Below, in pieces: positions 1 through 6,000 of a DNA stretch of 7,555 bases. Location: assembly GCA_038062295.1 (NCBI GenBank), contig JBBTXL010000047.1:1-7555 (forward strand), given 5' to 3'. The notes beneath the pieces are model-generated. The model was not told the DNA's origin and ran no database searches. It saw nothing but the letters and a program-made list of their open reading frames with translations. A program made the position numbers and the translations under genes. Each line of letters begins with the position of its first letter. The first letter of the stretch is position 1. The stretch is from JBBTXL01 sp038062295 (GTDB lineage Bacteria; Patescibacteriota; Minisyncoccia; GWC2-36-17; WO2-46-25).

Positions 1-3000
1 TGATGCGCTTGAATGAGTAGTCAATGATCACCGGCACTTCGGGTTTCGTTTCAAATATGAAGTCGCGCGACTTGCCCTCGGGCCCGACTTTTGCCTGCGA
101 ACGGATCTGGAAGTGGTACACCGTGGAAGGATACAGGTTTGAAATGGTGACGGAATGAGCGGTCACTTCTTCCTGCGGCTGGCCGACCTGCATCACATAC
201 GGGTCTGCCGATTGCGCATCGTACCGCACTTCGTCCACCAGCGCGATGATGGAGTTGGATTGCTTGTTGGTTCTCCACACCACCGTTGCACTGCTTGACT
301 CCACGCTCACTTGCGGCACTCCGCCGATGATATTGGGCGGCGTAACCAACTGCGTGATATCGTCGATCGTATCGGTAATGTCGGACGTGATGTCTTCAAG
401 ATCCTGGAGCGAAACGTCTGACGACACGCTCTTCAAAATTTCTTTGAACCGCTTGGTCGCTTCCGCAAGACTTAGCGCTTTCTTCGCCTCGCTCTCTTGC
501 TTCTCTTTTAGGTCTTGCAATTCATCCTGTAGTTTTTCAAGTTCGCTTCGCGTTCCCTGCGCGGCCTGTTCAAAAGATAATGTTGAGAATGTCTGGTCGC
601 CCGCATACGCACGGTTGCCTCGTGCATCCGCGGACGTCACTTTAAAATTGTACGGAGTTTCCGGTCGCAAACCGGAGACCACCACCGCATGGCTGGACGA
701 CAGTTCTTCCGTGCCGGCAATGGAACCGTAGGTGAGCGTCAGGCCATACTTCGCCAGCGAGTCAGCGAGTTCATCGGTTTGCCATTTCACCGTTGCGGAC
801 GTCGCGGTGATGTCCGAAACCATGATGGAACTGATCAGCGGCGGCGTCGTGTCTTTTTCTTCGGCCGGCGGCGTTCGTAGGATAATGGATTCCTTTGCCG
901 TTGTGACGCAGGTGAGCGTGTTTGAAACCTCGCCGCCGGTGCGGTTCAAAGACCGCACCTTCGCATAATATGTCGTGGTCTGACTTAACCCGCTGAACGT
1001 GTTGGTATGCGAGGTGCCGTAGTCAGCAGACGCGCGTGATGCGTCATTGATCGTTCCGGTCGGATACTGCGCATATTGCGCGCCGGGAGTTGTGGAGAAG
1101 TAATTTGCGGAAACATCCGACGTGAGCACCGAAATTTCCGTTGTGGTTTCCTGGTCGGTCGTCCAGCTGACGATCGCCGTGGAGTCCGTGGTGCTGCAGG
1201 AAGGCCCTGCGGTAATGGTGGCTGGCGACTGCACCGTGGTCGTAAAGGAAAGAATGGCCGACTCGTCATACTGGGTGTAAGAGTCGCTTGAAGAATTCTG
1301 GTCGGTGGAACGCACCTTATAATAGTAGGTCCCCACGGCAAGGTCCGGAACGGTCACCGTATGCACGTAATGCCCGTTGCCGTCCGCCGAGGTCACTTGC
1401 GAGTTGGAACCGACCGACTTGGGATTCGCGAGTGATGATGAGCTGGTTGTCGCATAAAACGCGATGCCGTCGGCCGGCAGGTCGGTTTTCCAGGTGATAG
1501 ACGCGGAGTCATACGACGGCGTAGTCACGATGCTGCCCGATACGATGGCGGGACCGTTTTGCATGGTGAATGTGTAGCCGGCGTCGGAATTATCATCAAA
1601 GGTGCAGTTGCCCGTGGCATCGCAGGTTTCCGCGGCATACCGGTACTGCAAATTCTTGGTAAGGCCGGTCAACGCCACGGAATGAGCGGCGGTCGCGCCA
1701 ATGGAGCCGACCGTTACATATCCGGGATTGCCGAATTTGTACACATAGCGGTCGCGCTCGGTCGATCCCTGCCCGACTTTCGTGGTGTAGTCCGCCTGCG
1801 CCGCCCAGTACACGGCATCGCTCATCACTAACGAGGCATTGTCCGTGGAATTAAAGGTAACCGTCGCGGTCGTTGCTTTTACCGACGCGCTCGTTACCGT
1901 GTTGACGCCTGGTGCCGTCGTATCGTTGGCCGCCGTTTCATCAAAGTTCAGCGTGCCATCGGGCTTTGCAGTAAAGTAGGCGTTCGTCTTTACCGAATAG
2001 TTCCCCGAAGTGTCCTTGGTGGAGACACGGTACCGGAAATACACCGAATTGCTTGAACTCGTATGTAAGTAATAGTTCGTCCCGACGGTGGGAATGGTGA
2101 TAAGGTCTGCCCAGCTCGTGTAGGTACTGTTATCCGTTGACGTGGCCCCTTCCAAACGGTAGAGCGAGAACGAACTGGATGTGGATGCCTCCCAGCCCAA
2201 GAACGTGCGCCACGTTCCCGCAGATGCATTTGAAATGTCCTGGATGGAGAACGACCCGGATAGCGGCGGCGCAATGGATGATGTCGTGGTGGTTGCCATT
2301 GCATTGCCGTACGTGTCGCGGAAGCGATAGGAGACCGTCTTCCCCTCCACAACAGGAGAGAACCCGTGCGACACCGTTGTTGCCGAAGGCAGTGTTGTCC
2401 AACCGTAGTAGGTCAGCGTGTCGGAGGTTGACGTTGCCGCAAGCAAGTACTGCGTGGTGGTCGCGTCGGTCGGCACGGGAACGGTGATGGTGCCGCTTGC
2501 AGCGGTTCCGGCAACGCCGCCGTCAAAGGTGATGGTGCCCGACGGTGCCGCTTTGTCGTAGGTAATGCTGTTTGATGTTGCCGTCACCGCCGTCGTTCCT
2601 GCTTCGTTGTCGGTTACCGTAACGCGAATGGCCAGCGTCGCGGTTTGTCCCGTCGCAATACCCGGGTCGTAGTAGGTCGTCACCGTGGTATAGGCAGGGC
2701 TGTAGCTTCCCGCGGATGTTGCATTCGTCGTTGAAACCGTTGACGTTCCCATCTGCGCGTCGGCCGAACCGTCGGAGTAGGTGGTGATGCCTGATGAAAT
2801 GGTGCTATACGCGCCGCCGTTCAAAGAAGCTTCAAATGTAGTATGTACCGTTCCCGCCGTGCCCAGTTGCGATTCGCCCGCGTCCGGGTCGCGCACTTGA
2901 AGTTTCACTTTCACTTTCCCTGCCGTACACAGTGAACCGGTGTCATAAATATTGCACTGGCGGATCACGACGCTTGCGTTGGACTTGCTTTCATAACTTG

Positions 3001-6000
3001 ACGCGTCCGCATCGGTTTGCGCGCCGTTGAACTCCGGCACCGCATTCTTGATGATGCTGTTGGTATCGGTACTTGCGATATTACCCGTACCGTCTTTCAC
3101 GCGCACGGTCACGGTTTCGGAACGTCCCGAAAGCGTCCAGGTCCACGACTTGCCGGTCAAATCTGTCAGCGAGATGGCGGTACCCCAACTGTCGGGGGTC
3201 ATATTGATGGTGTTGTCCGCGTTTGCGCCACGCCATACCGACGGGGTGCTCGTTGCATACTGCACATATACTGTTTCAGATGAGGTGTCGCCGGTGATAC
3301 CGGTCAGCGTGAGCGCCACCGTAGACCCGATGGCCTCAACGCTCGAAGACGAACCGTTGATCAACAGCGAATTTGCCCCGACCGTCGGAACTTTTTTATC
3401 AAATGTTGTAAGCACGCCATCGTTTGACAAATCGCTTTGGGATGACAACGGACCGGACGACGCGCTCTGTCCATCATGCACCAACACACGGATGCCAACT
3501 GTGCTCAAATAATATCCGGCAAGATTGGTGTCGTTGGAAGTGGTCCAGGTGATGGATCCGCTTTGACCGTTCGCGCTGTCAATAGTGCCGGGCGAGGTGA
3601 TGGTCGCGCCGGTGGATGTCGCAATGATCCATACTGGCGTGCTGGATGCCATCGTGGTATTCACGCGTGTCACGCGCCCGGAAGAAACATACGTCGGCCA
3701 TGTGCCGCGCGTAATACCTGAAAGCGTGCCGGTGCTTGTCGCGTTTCCGGTGTAGCCGATCACTTCCTGGTTGATCTGAATGTAGCCGGATGACGGCATT
3801 TTGGTCGTATCGGAAAGTACTAACGTTGTAGTGCTTGAAGCGGTTAGCGCGACCCCAAGGTCATAGGCAAGATACGCCTGGTAGGAGGGGCTGGTTTTTG
3901 CGTCCAATGCGCTATCGGTCAGATTATAGGTAACCGTTACATTCCCATCCGAGCCCTGCGTCGGTACAATGGTAGTCACCACCGAAGCAGACACGCTCGT
4001 GCCACCACCACCTTCACCCAAGTTCTGCACGCCGTCGGGCTTTGCATTAATATAGGCGTTGGAGCGCACCGTCGTATTACCGGCGGTATCTTTTACGCCA
4101 ATGCGGTATCGGTAATACCAACTATTATTCAAGCTGGTATGCACATAGTAGTTCGTTGTTTTATCCGTGATCGTCGTTACATCGGCATACGATCCGAATG
4201 TCGTATTATCGGTAGATGTCGCATATTCCAACTTATAAGAAGCGAATGATGTTGTCGTTGCCGCTTCCCACGCGATGTACAGGCGCCAGTCGGACAGCGA
4301 TGCTTTGGAAACGTCCTGCACCAGGAATGTGTCGCCCGCTACCGGTTGTACGGTGGTAATGGTTGTGGTTGCGGTTTGCTCATTGCCATACAGGTCGCGG
4401 AATTTCATAAATACCGACTTGGTTCCGATAGCAGAATCAAATCCGCGTGAAACACTGGTGGGGCCTGCGCCCGAAAGCGTCGTCCACCCCGACTGCAGAA
4501 GCGTGCCGTCGGTGGTTGTCGCGGCAAGAAAATACTGCGTGCTGGTCGCGTCGGTGGGATGGTTGATAGAAATGGTTGCCGAACCTGCGCTTCCCGCCAC
4601 ACCGGCATCAAACGTGAACGCGGGCGAAGCGTTCACCGGCCGTATTGTATCAAAACGTAATGCGGCTGAATTCCCGGAGCCAACTTGATTCACCGCGCGC
4701 CCGTCAATCGCGGTCACTTTCACCATGGCGGTCGCGTGCGCATATCCCGCAAAATCACTCATCGGTGTCCAGGTTGCCGTGAACGGCCCCGAGGCATTCG
4801 TTACCGGCGTGCAGGTACCTGCGCGGAATGTCGTATTCGTACACACATTCCCCGTCGGCGTTTTTGCCATGAGCCATACCGTGGAGCCGTTCGTGTGCGT
4901 TGCCGCCGTGGTACCGCCGTACCCGCGCGTCACCGTCAGTGTGCCGGACGAGTTTGCCGAAACCAGCATGAACTCGTTGTCTATTTGAATGACGTCGTTC
5001 GCCGCAATAGCCGCATTATTCGTGCCGCTTGCCGTGACGGATGTTCCGTTGGTCGTTGAGATAGTGCTTGCCGTTACGCCCAAGTCCACCATCAGCGTTG
5101 TCGTTGCGGTCGTGTCGGCGGGTGTTGCGGAGCTGTCTGAATCCGAAACGGTAAAGGTGGTAGAGATGACCCCGGGTGTCGTTCCGGTCACGTCGCCGAT
5201 GGCGGGCGTATTGGTGATAGAAACGGAGGGCGCGTTGTTTTGCGTCGCGGTTGCCGAAAGGTTACTGCCGATAATATTGCCGTAGACATCTTTAACGCGA
5301 GCATACAGCGTTTTTGACCGGGAGGCCTCATCCAAGGTGAACGACCATGGTCCCAACGCAACACCGGTCGTTGTGGCAGTACCGTAAGCGCCGAGCGATC
5401 CGATCGTCCCGTTAGAATTTGCCGCATACCAATTGGAGTTATCATCTGAAAGCTGTATCTGTACTTGCGAGTTATCGGACAGCGCAGACGAAATGGTAAC
5501 TGATACGGTTGTGGATGTCAGCTCCGCCGCATTGGAACCGTTGATATACAGCGTGCCGCCCGTCGGATCCGTTGTATCAAGAATAAAGTTTGCGGTGGTG
5601 CTGGTCGCATAGTTATTGCGAGCTTCAAGGTCATTGACCACGATGCGTATCTGCGCATCGGCTTCATACACGCCACTGCCAACCGTTGCCTCCGCACTCC
5701 AGGTCGTGGTTGTCGGGGTATACGTGCTTGTCTGAACCGCCTTTGGCGCGTAATTCGTCAGATTTGCAGTGCTGATGTAATAGGAAGTGACCCAACCATC
5801 CAGGCTATATAAAAAGGTTGGTGTCACCAAACCGGTGGTTGTATCCGAGTCGCGAACAGAGTAAGAAATCGTCACTGCGCCATCCGTTCCCTCCAAGGCG
5901 CTCTGTGTTCCGGAGTTAAACTCCGGCGAGGCGTTCACTACATAGGTCACGCTCGCCGCCGTTACATACGGCGCGTCAAGACTGTCGGATGCCGGCGAAA

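Larger units (their letters stand above)
1955..3994 (-). repeat. Super-repeat copy 2: P3-Q3-P4-Q4-R2 (residues 1188-1867)
   Basis: This is the second five-domain unit of 680 residues, longer than copy 1 mainly because P4 is longer than P1. Q and R domains keep the order of copy 1, with R2 lying 692 residues after R1. The P domains are exchanged: the insert-bearing P is first here (P3) and second in copy 1 (P2), while the PEFN-type P is second here (P4) and first in copy 1 (P1). Confidence 0.7.
4031..5941 (-). repeat. Super-repeat copy 1: P1-Q1-P2-Q2-R1 (residues 539-1175)
   Basis: Five consecutive beta-sandwich-type domains form a unit of 637 residues. Its counterpart is residues 1188-1867. 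Q1 and Q3, Q2 and Q4, and R1 and R2 occupy matching slots. The strongest evidence is the R pair, which aligns without gaps over 105 residues, and the preceding Q2/Q4 pair with the shared FDxGVAG start and RDxYGN end. The copies are clearly diverged, indicating old duplication. A Gly-rich linker (1176-1187, LGEGGGGTS) joins the two copies. Confidence 0.75.

Noticed and set aside
246..968. Plus-strand open frames (246-731 and 732-968, same frame) that could encode small proteins
   Set aside because: They lie antisense to the S3, S4 and coiled-coil coding sequence of the giant gene, give low-complexity Ser/Val-rich translations with no recognisable domain, and have no convincing ribosome binding site. 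They are shadows of the codon bias on the other strand.
985..2402. Minus-strand open frames in other phases (985-1341, 1990-2352, 2130-2402)
   Set aside because: They overlap the giant frame in alternative phases and translate to Arg/Pro-rich, domain-free sequence typical of frame-shifted coding DNA.
3027..5285. Further long plus-strand open frames (3027-3512, 4275-4688, 4685-5059, 4725-4988, 4989-5285)
   Set aside because: Most share one antisense phase relative to the giant gene, which is expected when the coding strand is rich in Thr, Ser, Ala and Gly codons. Their translations lack domain patterns, while the minus-strand frame shows ordered repeats throughout.
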